From Paraburkholderia sp. BL9I2N2 (GTDB lineage Bacteria; Pseudomonadota; Gammaproteobacteria; Burkholderiales; Burkholderiaceae): DNA of 64,000 nt. Numbering within the stretch: the first letter of the stretch is position 1; each line of letters begins with the position of its first letter. The notes beneath the pieces were generated by a model. The model searched no databases. It worked only from the letters and a program-made list of their open reading frames with translations, and was not told the DNA's origin. Position numbers and translations under genes: made by a program. This document shows, in pieces, positions 20,181 to 29,928 of this stretch. Location of the stretch: NCBI RefSeq assembly GCF_004339745.1, contig NZ_SMGP01000001.1, positions 3,038,001 to 3,102,000 of the forward strand. The letters run 5' to 3'.

Positions 20181-20480
20181 GCATCGGACTCGTCGGTCAC
20201 CACGCACGCTGCCAACATAGCCGCCGCAGTAACGCCGCAAAACTTCACGCCGCGCTCTTCGGAGTCGTCGGCCACCGCGCACGCGGCAGACATACCCACG
20301 GCAGCGGCGCCGCAAAGCATCACACCGCATGCTTCGGACTCGTCGACCACCGCACACGCGGCGAACATAACCACGGCAGCGGCGCCGCAAAGCATCGCAC
20401 CGCACGCTTCGGACTCGTCCGCCCCCGCGCAAGCGACAAACATAACCACCGCAGCACCGCCGCAACCCATCGCGCCGCAA
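20181..20480 (+). repeat. Four 75-bp tandem repeats in ftsK linker
   Basis: Four consecutive 75-base units encode 25-residue repeats with the pattern [19 protein letters not shown] followed by QSIAPH. The middle two are closest to each other and the outer ones more divergent. A partial fifth unit (ASN) follows. Confidence 0.88.
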
Positions 20481-22295
20481 GCATCGAACGTAGTCCGCTT
20501 TCCGGGCTTTGTGGTTCAGGCCACGCCCATGGGATCCGACGTCATCGCCGACGCACCCTTCGCCGTCGAAGACCGCACCAACGAAGCCGCCATCCCTCCG
20601 CTAGCACCGCCAGCGCCGGCAACATCGGCACCGCTCGCCGCACCGTACACAACCGCGGTCCCATCCACGGAGCCCACGGAAGCCACGGAGCCCACCGCCC
20701 AACCACGCCCACCCCTGCGCGGCCACAGCCCCACCAACGGCTTCGAGTTCCACGCGCCCGCGGCATCGATGGTCGAACTGCCTACGCTCGACCTGCTCGC
20801 GCCCGCGGACATCGACGTCGAACCGGTCTCCGAAGAAAAGCTCATCGAAACCGGCCTGCTGATCGAACAACGTCTGCAGGAATTCAAGGTGCCGGTCACC
20901 GTCGTCGGTGCGTCGGCCGGCCCGGTCATCACACGCTTCGAAGTCGAGCCGGCGCTCGGCGTGCGCGGCAGTCAGATCGTCGGCTTGATGAAGGATCTGT
21001 CGCGCGGCCTCGGCCTCACGTCCATCCGCGTGGTCGAGACGATTCCCGGCAAAACCTGCATGGGCCTCGAATTGCCGAACGCCAAGCGCCAGACCATCCG
21101 CCTGTCCGAGATCCTCGAAGCCAGCGTCTATCAGAACTCGCATTCGCAGTTGACGCTCGCCATGGGCAAGGACATCACCGGCCATCCGGTGGTCGCCGAT
21201 CTGGCCAAGGCACCGCACATGCTGGTCGCCGGCACGACCGGTTCGGGCAAGTCGGTGGCGATCAACGCGATGATCTGCTCGCTGCTCTACAAGGCGACGC
21301 CCGAAGAAGTCCGCCTCATCATGATCGACCCGAAGATGCTCGAGCTGTCGGTCTACGAAGGCATTCCGCATCTGCTCGCGCCGGTCGTCACCGACATGAA
21401 GCTCGCCGCCAATGCGCTGAACTGGTGCGTCGGCGAAATGGAAAAGCGCTATCGCCTGATGTCGGCGGTCGGGGTGCGCAACCTGGCCGGCTTCAATCAG
21501 AAAATCCGCGACACCGAAGCCAAGGGCAAGAAGCTCGGCAACCCGTTCTCGCTGACGCCGGACGCGCCCGAACCGCTCGCGCCGCTGCCGCTGATCGTGG
21601 TCGTGATCGACGAACTCGCCGACCTGATGATGGTGGCGGGCAAGAAGATCGAAGAGCTGATCGCGCGCCTCGCGCAGAAGGCGCGCGCCGCCGGCATCCA
21701 TTTGATTCTGGCGACGCAGCGTCCTTCGGTGGACGTGATCACCGGCCTCATCAAGGCGAACATTCCGACCCGCGTGGCGTTCCAGGTGTCGTCGAAGATC
21801 GACTCGCGCACGATTCTCGATCAGATGGGCGCCGAGTCGCTGCTCGGCCAGGGCGACATGCTGTTCCTGCCGCCCGGCACGGGCTATCCGCAACGGGTGC
21901 ACGGCGCGTTCGTCGCCGACGAGGAAGTGCATCGGATCGTCGAGTATCTGAAGCAGTTCGGCGAGCCGCAGTACGAGGAAGGCATTCTCGACGGCCCGGC
22001 CACCGACGGCGGTGCGGCGCAGGATCTGTTCGGCGAATCGCCGGATGCGGAAGCCGATCCGCTCTACGACGAAGCCGTCGCTTTCGTGGTGCGCACGCGG
22101 CGCGCGTCGATCTCGTCGGTGCAGCGGCAGTTGCGCATCGGTTATAACCGCGCGGCGCGTCTGGTCGAGCAGATGGAAACGGCGGGCCTCGTGTCGGCTA
22201 TGGGCATCAACGGAAGCCGCGAAGTGCTCGCGCCTGGGCCGGCGGAATAAGCAACTATTGTTGGCCACCGCCAGTGCGAAACCACCCACCGCAAG

Positions 22296-22328
22296 AAAAT
22301 GGGCCGCTTGAAAAAGCGGCCCATTTTT
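22296..22328. terminator. Terminator between ftsK and the lactonase gene
   Basis: A perfect 14-bp stem (AAAATGGGCCGCTT with its complement), loop GAAA, ending in a T-run. Located between convergent genes; it can work on both strands. Confidence 0.9.
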
Positions 22329-22368
22329 CATTCGATGCGCGCCGTCACATCACGCGCTTCGCCCACAC

Positions 22369-23664
22369 TTACGACGGCGAGACCAGCTTGAAATCCACCG
22401 GCGAGCCGAGTTCGAAACGCTTCGGATTGGCTTCGAGCATACCGCTCTGCTGATCGCGCTTGAACACGTACACGGTATCGCTGTTCTGATTGCCGACGAT
22501 CAGCCAGTTGCCGGTCGGGTCGATTGCGAATTCACGCGGCGACTTGCCCATGCTGGATTGATGACCGATCTTCTTCAGGTGCCCGTTGGTCGGGTCGACC
22601 GAAAAGATCACGATGTCGTTCGCGTCGCCGCGATTGGTGGCATACAGAAAGCGCCCGTCCGGCGACAGATGAATGGCCGCCGCGCCCACCGCGCCCTTGA
22701 AGCCCGGCTCGGTCAGCGAAAGCGTTTGCACCTGCGTGAGCTTGCCGTCGTTGTAATTGAACGTGCTGACGGTGGCCGCCATTTCGCTCGTCAGATACGC
22801 ATGTTTGCCGTCGGCGCCGAACACCAGATGGCGCGGACCCGAGCCGGCTTTCTCCTGGTTGTAGCGCCAGTCGGTCGGGCCGAACAGCCCGCGGCTGCCG
22901 TCAGGCGTGTAGCGATACGAGTACAGCTTGTCCGCGCCGAGATCCTGCGCGAACAGATAGTGGCCGTCCGGCGAGAACACGGTGGAGTGAACGTGCGAGT
23001 TGTCCTGGCGGCCCTTCACCGGACCGCCGCCTTCGTGATGCACCGTGAGCACCGACGGGCCGACCTGACCGTCGGCCTGCAACGGGAACACCGCGAAGCT
23101 GCCGCCCGGATCGGCGGCCACCGAGTAGTTCGCGGTCAGCAAATACTTGCCGTCCGGCGACAGGCTCAGATAGCACGGATCATTGCCGTCCGAAGAGACC
23201 TTGTTGAGGAACGTCAGCTGGCCGCTCGCGGCGTCGAAACGAAACGCGCTGATGCCGCCGCGCTGCGTGGCCGGGCCGTTGTCGCCGGGCATTTCGTTGA
23301 CCGCGTAGACGAAGCGGCGATCGCGGCTCACCACGAGGTAGGACGGGTTGACCGTCTGCGCGACCGAGACGCGCGTCGCTTCGCCCGTCCTGGTGTCGAA
23401 GCGATAGACATACAGGCCTTCGCTCTTCGGGCCGGTATAGGTGCCGACCACCATGTCATAGACGCCGTCGGCGGGGGCCGGGCCGGAATCTTGCGCAAAC
23501 GCCTGCGTAGCAACAATCGAGACCATGAGCACGAAACCTTTTATTATCGAACGGGCGGAGCGCAATGGAGCAGGGTGCGCGGCGCGCCATGAGGTGGAAG
23601 CAGCAGCAGAAGGCAAGCGGGAATCTGCAACCGCAGGCATCGCGGCCCGGTGACGACGAAGCAT
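22369..23664 (-). CDS. Secreted beta-propeller lactonase family protein (6-phosphogluconolactonase-like)
   Basis: A 431-residue protein of the Pgl/YbhE seven-bladed propeller family. The start at 23664 is supported by a strong AGGAGG four to five bases upstream. An N-terminal hydrophobic segment (IIKGFVLMVSIVATQAFA) suggests export. Propeller signatures recur: MVVGTYTGPKSEGLYVYRFD, HLSPDGRFLYATNRG, and FAIDPTGNWLIVGNQNSD. Because it is likely periplasmic, a cytosolic 6-phosphogluconolactonase role is doubtful; other lactones are possible. It is convergent with ftsK. Confidence 0.82.
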   Translation of the reverse strand: MLRRHRAAMPAVADSRLPSAAASTSWRAAHPAPLRSARSIIKGFVLMVSIVATQAFAQDSGPAPADGVYDMVVGTYTGPKSEGLYVYRFDTRTGEATRVSVAQTVNPSYLVVSRDRRFVYAVNEMPGDNGPATQRGGISAFRFDAASGQLTFLNKVSSDGNDPCYLSLSPDGKYLLTANYSVAADPGGSFAVFPLQADGQVGPSVLTVHHEGGGPVKGRQDNSHVHSTVFSPDGHYLFAQDLGADKLYSYRYTPDGSRGLFGPTDWRYNQEKAGSGPRHLVFGADGKHAYLTSEMAATVSTFNYNDGKLTQVQTLSLTEPGFKGAVGAAAIHLSPDGRFLYATNRGDANDIVIFSVDPTNGHLKKIGHQSSMGKSPREFAIDPTGNWLIVGNQNSDTVYVFKRDQQSGMLEANPKRFELGSPVDFKLVSPS

Positions 23665-23810
23665 ATGACCTCCTCTACATCGGTTATTTGGTTGATTCGG
23701 TTGTCATGGTGTCTCTGGTCTGCCGCGCAATCGTTCGAGCGTTGTTCTTATCGAAAGAAGTATAAAAGCGTTGTGTCGGATCATGCAGCGAATCCGGTGA
23801 CCGCTATCCG

Positions 23811-23867
23811 GTCAGGCGGCAATCGGCAGCATGAGTGGCAATTGTCCCGCCTGACGGGGCGTTTTTT
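23811..23867 (+). promoter_or_regulatory. Candidate attenuator or small RNA terminator upstream of DUF3096 gene
   Basis: Two competing hairpins can be drawn. One pairs GTCAGGCGG (23811-23819) with CCGCCTGAC (23847-23855). The other, GTCCCG/CGGGGC (23844-23849 with 23855-23860, one G-T pair), is followed by G and six T (23862-23867), as in an intrinsic terminator. It lies 28 bases before the start of the 50-residue gene. No plus-strand gene lies upstream to be ended, since the neighbour is divergent. A TATAAA at 23761-23766 could be the -10 of this leader or of a small RNA of about 95 bases. Confidence 0.5.
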
Positions 23868-23895
23868 CAATCGCGTCTCACACTACGGAGTCTTC

Positions 23896-24048
23896 ATGAA
23901 CGTCACACTCAGCCTGGGCCCGCTGGTTTCGTTGATCGCCGGTATTCTGATTCTCGTCATGCCGCGCCTGTTGAACTACATCGTCGCGCTCTATCTGATC
24001 ATCATCGGCATCATTGGGATCTTCGGCGTGGGGTCGTCGCACTTCTGA
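23896..24048 (+). CDS. DUF3096 small membrane protein
   Basis: A 50-residue protein that is almost wholly hydrophobic, with two predicted membrane helices: LGPLVSLIAGILILVMP and YIVALYLIIIGIIGIFG. This matches the DUF3096 family of short inner-membrane proteins. The function is unknown. It sits alone, downstream of a possible attenuator, and divergent from the lactonase gene. Confidence 0.8.
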   Translation: MNVTLSLGPLVSLIAGILILVMPRLLNYIVALYLIIIGIIGIFGVGSSHF

Positions 24049-24291
24049 GCGGCGGCGGCAATCTGCTACGCAAGCACGGGGCGCACGACCGGGCGCAGCG
24101 CCGGCCCGGCGGCGCCTCGCGTCGAGGCAGGACATAAGACGTGCGCAAGCGTCACGCGCCAATGGCCGTGAAGCACGAGGCAAGCAATAAAGCCGGATGG
24201 CACGGCGAAGCGGCGTAGGCTCGCCCGAAGCACGGTGAGTGTGCGGTCAGTGCGGTGCAGCAACCATCCGGCGTGCGCGAAGCGCCGTCAG

Positions 24292-24537
24292 TCAGCCGTT
24301 CGAAAGCTGGTCGAGACGCAAGCGTCCCTGCAGCGAGAGAGCGCCAACGGCATAATGGCCATCGCCTTCCTTATAGCGCCGGAAGCAGGCCCGTTCGACC
24401 AGAAAGGCGGCGGCGGTCAGCATGCCGTTGCGGCTTAGCCCTAGCCGGCCATAATCGAGCGGTAACATCGAATCGTCGGCAAGTTCGCTGGCGGCCGAGA
24501 GAATCGTAATGCAATCGGATTTCGACGGGTTCAGCAT
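24292..24537 (-). CDS. Hypothetical protein, 81 residues
   Basis: A short frame from ATG 24537 with GAGGACC about nine bases upstream as ribosome binding site. The sequence is balanced in composition (SELADDSMLPLDYGRLGLSR, then ACFRRYKEGDGHYAVGALSL) and does not look like an antisense shadow. No known domain is recognised. It is divergent from the GH15 gene. About 240 bases on each side hold nothing else that I can support. Confidence 0.5.
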   Translation of the reverse strand: MLNPSKSDCITILSAASELADDSMLPLDYGRLGLSRNGMLTAAAFLVERACFRRYKEGDGHYAVGALSLQGRLRLDQLSNG

Positions 24538-24778
24538 AGCTTTGGTCCTCGGAAACGGCGTCTGTATGCGCCATGGGCGGGGCCGGTTCATAATCCGGAA
24601 AGCTCCGGGCGTCGGCTTGAAATCTGATTGTAGGCATTGATTTGACAATTACCAACCCACGTTTCGCTGCATTGCATGATGAACCAAAGCGCATCGCGCA
24701 AGTCCGGTAACAACTACGACACCTCGATGACACCTTGCGCGGCGCCTCCGCGCCGCGCGCCATACTGACTCGCTCCTC

Positions 24779-26659
24779 ATGCCCGCACTCATCGAAGACT
24801 ATGCGCTCATCGGCGACGGCCACACGGCCGCGCTCGTTTCCCGCGAAGGTTCCGTCGACTGGCTCTGCTGGCCGCGCTTCGATTCCGGCGCCTGCTTCGC
24901 CGCCCTGCTCGGCACGCCCGAGAACGGCCGCTGGCTGATCTCGCCGGTCTCGGACACGCCGCCGACCATCACCCGCCGTTATCGCGGCGAAACGCTGATC
25001 CTCGAAACCGACTTCGAGACGCCCGAGGGCGCCGTCACGCTGATCGATTTCATGCCGCCGGGTAACGGCTGGTCGGAAATGGTGCGGCTCGTCGTCGGCA
25101 AACGCGGCACGGTGCGCATGAAGATGGAACTGGTGCTGCGTTTCGACTACGGCTTCTCGATTCCGTGGGTCGACCGCCTGAAGCACGACAGCGGCATCAA
25201 GGCGATCGTCGGACCGGACACCGCCGTGTTGCGCACGCCGGTCGAGTTGCGTGGCGAAGACATGAAGACGGTCGCCGAATTCACCGTCACCGAAGGCGCA
25301 CGGGTGCCGTTCTCGCTCGCCTACTCACCCTCGCATCTGCGCATTCCGCCGGCGCGCGATCCGCACACCTCGCTGGCGCGCACCGAGAATCACTGGCTCG
25401 AATGGTCGGCGCGCGGCACGGTCGAAGGGCGCTGGGCCGAGCCGATCCGCCGTTCGCTGATCACGCTGAAGGCGCTCGCTTACGAACCGACCGGCGGCAT
25501 CGTCGCCGCGCCCACGACCTCGCTGCCGGAGCAGCTCGGCGGCATGCGCAACTGGGACTACCGCTACTGCTGGCTACGCGACGCCACGATCACACTGCTC
25601 GCGATGATGCGCGGCGGCTATTACGACGAAGCTCGCGCGTGGCGCACGTGGCTCGGCCGGGTGATGGCCGGTGCGCCGGACCAGTTGCAGATCATGTATG
25701 GCATCGCGGGCGAGCGGCGCTTGCCCGAATTCGAAATCGACTGGCTGCCGGGCTATCAGGACGCGAAACCGGTGCGGATCGGCAATAACGCGGTCGGCCA
25801 GCGCCAGCTCGACGTCTATGGCGAAGTGATGAATGCGCTGCATCTCGCGCGCGTCGGCGGCCTGCAGGCGGACGACACCGCGTGGAACGTGCAGTGCGCG
25901 TTGCTCAAGCACCTCGACACGATCTGGCAGGAACCCGACGAAGGCATCTGGGAAACGCGCGGCGGCCGCCAGCATTTCACCTTCTCGAAGGTGATGGCGT
26001 GGGTCGCCTACGACCGCGCCATCAAGTCGGCGGAAATGTTCAAGCTCGACGGCCCGCTCGACGAATGGCGCGCCACCCGCGCGCAAATCCACGCGGAAGT
26101 CTGCGAGAAGGCCTGGAATCCCGCGCTCAACGCGTTCTCGCAGTGCTACGGCACCGACCAGCTCGACGCGAGCGTGCTGCTGATGCCGCTGGTCGCGTTC
26201 CTGCCGCCGAACGATCCGCGCGTCAAAGGCACCGTGGCGGCGATCGAGCGGGACCTGATGCGCGACGGCTTCGTGATGCGCTATCGCACCACCGAATACG
26301 ACGACGGCCTGCCGCCGGGGGAAGGCACGTTTCTCGCTTGCTCGTTCTGGATGGTGGACAACCTGGCGTTGCAAGGCCGCCTCGACGAAGCAATCGCGAT
26401 GTACGAACGTCTGCTCGCGCTCTGCAACGATGTCGGTTTGCTCGCGGAAGAGTACGATCCGGCTGCGAAGCGCCTCGTGGGCAATTTCCCGCAGGCGTTT
26501 TCGCATGTGGCGCTCGTGCACACCGGCCTGAACCTGATGAAACACGAGCAGGCGATGGCGCAGGCGACCGGGCAACCGCCCCATGACGGCACCGGAGAAC
26601 CAGAACTTGATGCTGCTGCAACCCCCGATAGCGGCGCGGCAACATCGCCAGTAGCATGA
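24779..26659 (+). CDS. Glycoside hydrolase family 15 protein (glucoamylase/trehalase-like)
   Basis: A 626-residue protein of the bacterial GH15 family. The N-terminal beta-sandwich domain starts at ALIEDYALIGDGHTAALV and VDWLCWPRFDS, the family's hallmark. The (alpha/alpha)6 barrel includes RNWDYRYCWLRDA near residue 260 and a later acidic LAEEYD motif. These enzymes cleave alpha-linked glucans or trehalose; many uncharacterised members lie in carbohydrate or stress loci. There is no signal peptide, so it is cytosolic. The last 40 residues are low complexity. Specificity cannot be told. Confidence 0.9.
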   Translation: MPALIEDYALIGDGHTAALVSREGSVDWLCWPRFDSGACFAALLGTPENGRWLISPVSDTPPTITRRYRGETLILETDFETPEGAVTLIDFMPPGNGWSEMVRLVVGKRGTVRMKMELVLRFDYGFSIPWVDRLKHDSGIKAIVGPDTAVLRTPVELRGEDMKTVAEFTVTEGARVPFSLAYSPSHLRIPPARDPHTSLARTENHWLEWSARGTVEGRWAEPIRRSLITLKALAYEPTGGIVAAPTTSLPEQLGGMRNWDYRYCWLRDATITLLAMMRGGYYDEARAWRTWLGRVMAGAPDQLQIMYGIAGERRLPEFEIDWLPGYQDAKPVRIGNNAVGQRQLDVYGEVMNALHLARVGGLQADDTAWNVQCALLKHLDTIWQEPDEGIWETRGGRQHFTFSKVMAWVAYDRAIKSAEMFKLDGPLDEWRATRAQIHAEVCEKAWNPALNAFSQCYGTDQLDASVLLMPLVAFLPPNDPRVKGTVAAIERDLMRDGFVMRYRTTEYDDGLPPGEGTFLACSFWMVDNLALQGRLDEAIAMYERLLALCNDVGLLAEEYDPAAKRLVGNFPQAFSHVALVHTGLNLMKHEQAMAQATGQPPHDGTGEPELDAAATPDSGAATSPVA

Positions 26660-26839
26660 TTTAATGACAGTTTGCGTGATAGCCGCGCGCAAAATGCTGC
26701 ATTGCACAAGTACGCTTTGTTCGATATGATCGACTAGACTGTCGGCCGAAAAACAATGTGCCCACAACCAAATTGGCCCGCCGCAACGCCACACGCGTGT
26801 TTGCGAAGCCCCATGCGAACCGCTTAGAACGGAGCACCC

Positions 26840-28117
26840 ATGCTCTACCAACTGCACGAATTCCAGCGGGCGATGTTGAGCCCCCTTACCGCCTGGGCCC
26901 AGGCCGCGTCGAAATCCTTCGCGAATCCCGCCAGCCCTTTGGCCTACGTGCCCGGCGCCACGCGCCTTTCAGCCGGTTACGAACTACTCTACCGGCTCGG
27001 TAAAGATTACGAAAAGCCCGAGTTCAATCTTCATCAGATTGTCAAAGACGGTCATAACATTCCGATCATTGAACAGACGATCATCGAGAAGCCGTTTTGC
27101 CGCCTGATGCGCTTCAAGCGTTTCGCCGACGACAGCGACGCTGTTACCCAATTGAAAGACGAACCGGTCGTGCTGGTATGCGCACCGTTGTCGGGGCACC
27201 ACGCCACGCTGCTGCGTGACACCGTGCGCACGTTGTTGCAAGACCACAAGGTTTACCTGACCGACTGGATCGACGCACGCATGGTGCCGCTCGAAGCCGG
27301 CGAGTTTCATCTGGACGACTACGTCGCCTACATTCAGGAATTCATCCGTCACATCGGCGCGAAGAATCTGCACGTGATCTCGGTGTGTCAGCCAACCGTG
27401 CCGGTGCTTGCCGCCATTTCGCTGCTGGCGAGCCGCGGCGAAGACACGCCGCGCACCATGACGATGATGGGCGGCCCGATCGACGCGCGCAAGAGCCCGA
27501 CGTCGGTCAACTCGCTCGCCACGCAACACTCGTACGAGTGGTTCGACAACAACGTGATCTTCACGGTGCCGCCGAATTATCCGGGCGTAGGCCGTAAGGT
27601 TTACCCGGGCTTTTTGCAGCACACCGGTTTTGTCGCCATGAATCCGGAACGTCACGCGGCGTCGCACTGGGATTTCTACCAGAGCCTGCTGCGCGGCGAC
27701 GAAGACGATGCGGAAGCGCACCGCCGCTTCTACGACGAGTACAACGCCGTGCTCGACATGGATGCGGACTATTACCTCGACACGATCCGCGTGGTGTTCC
27801 AGGAATTCCGCCTAGCCGAAGGCACGTGGGACGTTTCCGGCGAACGGGTGAAGCCGCAGGACATCACGAAAACCGCGCTCTTCACGATCGAAGGCGAACT
27901 GGACGACATCTCCGGCGACGGCCAGACCTTTGCCGCGCATGAGCTGTGCACGGGCATTCCGGAAGAGCACAAACGTCACTTCACCGCGGAGAAGTGCGGA
28001 CACTACGGCATTTTCTCCGGACGCCGCTGGCGCACCATCATCTATCCGCAGTTGCGCGACTTCATCCTCGAGCACAACAAGGCGCCGAAGGTAGCGAAGG
28101 AAAAAGTCGAAGCCTGA
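26840..28117 (+). CDS. phaZ: Intracellular polyhydroxyalkanoate depolymerase
   Basis: A 425-residue intracellular PHB depolymerase that mobilises storage granules. It starts with the typical MLYQLHEFQRAMLSPLTAWA. The catalytic nucleophile is a cysteine in SVCQP at residue 183, the same number as in Cupriavidus necator PhaZ1, with the later Asp in GELDDISGDG and a His in AEKCGHYGIFSGRRW. The start has GGAG upstream. A strong hairpin ends the gene, and the next gene, a TetR regulator, is convergent. No phaCAB genes are in the window. Confidence 0.94.
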   Translation: MLYQLHEFQRAMLSPLTAWAQAASKSFANPASPLAYVPGATRLSAGYELLYRLGKDYEKPEFNLHQIVKDGHNIPIIEQTIIEKPFCRLMRFKRFADDSDAVTQLKDEPVVLVCAPLSGHHATLLRDTVRTLLQDHKVYLTDWIDARMVPLEAGEFHLDDYVAYIQEFIRHIGAKNLHVISVCQPTVPVLAAISLLASRGEDTPRTMTMMGGPIDARKSPTSVNSLATQHSYEWFDNNVIFTVPPNYPGVGRKVYPGFLQHTGFVAMNPERHAASHWDFYQSLLRGDEDDAEAHRRFYDEYNAVLDMDADYYLDTIRVVFQEFRLAEGTWDVSGERVKPQDITKTALFTIEGELDDISGDGQTFAAHELCTGIPEEHKRHFTAEKCGHYGIFSGRRWRTIIYPQLRDFILEHNKAPKVAKEKVEA

Positions 28118-28139
28118 GCGTCGCACGCGTAATCGACAA

Positions 28140-28165
28140 ACAACGGCCTCTTCGGAGGCCGTTGT
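28140..28165. terminator. Terminator after phaZ
   Basis: An 11-bp perfect stem (ACAACGGCCTC with its complement) and a TTCG tetraloop lie between phaZ and the convergent TetR gene. Confidence 0.88.
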
Positions 28166-28211
28166 CGTTCATGAGGATCCCGAAGCCTCAGTGCGCCGCT
28201 TTTGACGCAGC

Positions 28212-28844
28212 CTACTTGCGCAACAGATACGCGAGCAGCAACTCGGTGTTCATCTGAATCACTTCACTGCGCTCGCTCGCGCTGCTGAAATCGCGGCCGA
28301 GTGTGGCTTCGAGCGTGAAGCGGTTCGACACGATGTAGTAGCCCATGCCCGAGAGCGTGACATAGAAGCGCAGCGGATCGACGTTGGTGCGGAACAGCCC
28401 CGCACGTTGACCGCGCTCGAGAATGCCGCCGAGCGTGGCGACAATCGGCGAGATCATTTCGCGGATGCGCGTCGACTTCTGCATATAGCGTGCTTCATGC
28501 AGATTCTCGTTATTGATGAGACGCAGCAACTCGGGATGATCGCGGTAGTAATCCCAAACAAAATGCGCGAGACGCGTGATCGCCTCGACCGGGGCGATGC
28601 CATTGAGCTCGAGCGTGCGCTCCGCTTCATTGAGCGCGCTGAACGCGTGCTCGAGTACGGCGGTAAAAAGCTGCTCCTTGCTACCGAAGTAGTAATAGAG
28701 CATGCGCTCATTCGTTTCCGCGCGGCGGGCGATCTGATCGACGCGCGCGCCGAATAGCCCACCATTTGCAAACTCTTCGGCCGCCGCAAGCAGAATGCGG
28801 CGCCGTGTGCCTTCAGGATCTCTTTTGATTTTCGGCTGATTCAT
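28212..28844 (-). CDS. TetR family transcriptional regulator
   Basis: A 210-residue regulator. The ATG at 28844 places the start just before the conserved TRRRILLAAAEEFA helix; an open frame further upstream has no support. The helix-turn-helix is VDQIARRAETNERMLYYYFGSKEQLF (about residues 35-60). The C-terminal domain (HFVWDYYRDHPELLRLI) resembles the TetR_C group seen in fatty acid or nucleobase regulators. The gene is divergent from rsxB and convergent with phaZ. Target and ligand are unknown. Confidence 0.87.
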   Translation of the reverse strand: MNQPKIKRDPEGTRRRILLAAAEEFANGGLFGARVDQIARRAETNERMLYYYFGSKEQLFTAVLEHAFSALNEAERTLELNGIAPVEAITRLAHFVWDYYRDHPELLRLINNENLHEARYMQKSTRIREMISPIVATLGGILERGQRAGLFRTNVDPLRFYVTLSGMGYYIVSNRFTLEATLGRDFSSASERSEVIQMNTELLLAYLLRK

Positions 28845-29069
28845 GGTGGCATCGTCTTCGTGAGCCGCGTTATCCGGATCGCGCCGCCGGCCTCTCCTCG
28901 GGCCTTGCACCGACAGCACTGAACGGGCTGGTTGGGGGAATACCCTTCTGCGGTCTTTCGAAAAAAGCGCTTCGATTATGGCACATGGATTGCGGATGGC
29001 AATTGGGGAAATCGGCGATAATGTGCTATTTAGTTCAAGCTGTGCGGCCGCAAGCCAAAGCCCCACGTC

Positions 29070-29909
29070 GTGACCGTGACAGATACCAAAACACTCGCAG
29101 ACCGCATCGAAGATCTGCTCCCCCAGACGCAATGCACCAAGTGCGGTTACCCCGCATGCCGCCCCTATGCCGAAGCCGTTGCAAGCGGTGAGGCCAACTA
29201 CAATCAATGCCCGCCGGGCGGCGCCGAAGGCATCGCACGGCTTGCCGCTTTGCTCGGCAAGCCGGTGATTCCGCTCAATTCCGCCAACGGCGTCGAACGG
29301 CCGCGTCCGTTGGCGGTTATCGACGAACAAGTTTGCATCGGCTGCACGTTGTGCATGCAGGCCTGTCCGGTCGATGCAATAGTTGGCGCACCGAAACAGA
29401 TGCATACGGTGATCGCCGAACTCTGCACCGGTTGCGATTTGTGTGTGCCGCCCTGCCCCGTCGACTGCATTGCCTTGCCGCCGGTCACCGGCGAAGCGAC
29501 CGGTTGGGACGCGTGGAGCCAGGCGCAGGCCGACGCCGCGCGCGAGCGCCATGACCGGCGCGAAGCGCGTCTCGCCCGCGAGCGCGAGGCTGCCGAAGCA
29601 CGTGCTGCAGCGCGGCGGGCCGGCAGCGCTCCCGCTGCTCAGGTTACCGAAACAACGCAAGCCGACGCTGCGGCGCCATCGGCCGCGCCCGCCGCGAACG
29701 ACGCCGAAGCAAAGAAACGCGCGATTATCCAGGCCGCGCTCGACCGTGCTCGCAAGAAGAAAGAGGAACTGGCCGCCAAAGGCCAGGGCCCGCTGAACAC
29801 CGAACGTGTGAGCGCGGACGTGCAGGCGCAGATCGATGCCGCCGAAGCACGCCGCCGCCGTCTCGGCCTCGCCGCGGACAAACCCGATACACCGTCCGAT
29901 AAGCACTAA
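29070..29909 (+). CDS. rsxB: RsxB/RnfB-type electron transport ferredoxin
   Basis: A 279-residue iron-sulfur protein starting at GTG 29070 (a second GTG at 29076 is possible). The N-terminal cluster domain has C22, C25, C30 and C47 (CTKCGYPAC...QCPPGG). A double 4Fe-4S ferredoxin follows, with C89/C92/C95/C99 and C119/C122/C125/C129. After residue 145 comes a charged, coiled tail rich in Ala, Arg and Glu. The N-terminal membrane helix of typical RnfB is missing, so it is probably soluble. In E. coli, rsxABCDGE precedes nth; here only rsxB remains next to nth, 19 bases apart. Confidence 0.9.
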   Translation: MTVTDTKTLADRIEDLLPQTQCTKCGYPACRPYAEAVASGEANYNQCPPGGAEGIARLAALLGKPVIPLNSANGVERPRPLAVIDEQVCIGCTLCMQACPVDAIVGAPKQMHTVIAELCTGCDLCVPPCPVDCIALPPVTGEATGWDAWSQAQADAARERHDRREARLAREREAAEARAAARRAGSAPAAQVTETTQADAAAPSAAPAANDAEAKKRAIIQAALDRARKKKEELAAKGQGPLNTERVSADVQAQIDAAEARRRRLGLAADKPDTPSDKH

Positions 29910-29928
29910 CCGCACCGTCACGCCCAGC

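Larger units (their letters stand above)
17873..22250 (+). pseudogene. ftsK: Large DNA translocase FtsK with repetitive linker, one frameshift
   Basis: With one correction this is a protein of about 1458 residues. The N-terminus (ATG 17873) has about three membrane helices over residues 1-110, followed by an Ala/Pro/Arg-rich linker of roughly 850 residues. The motor domain then begins near residue 970 ([15 protein letters not shown]) with Walker [10 protein letters not shown] near 1120. It ends with a gamma winged helix ([19 protein letters not shown]) that reads KOPS in other FtsKs. The frame breaks near 18883: removing one C from GTCCGG restores SNVGGAGSH. The motor half is intact. The very long linker carries two kinds of tandem repeat (separate entries). 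It couples chromosome dimer resolution to division. Confidence 0.88.

Noticed and set aside
20181..20480. CRISPR-like 75-bp repeats
   Set aside because: In-frame, coding, no unique spacers.
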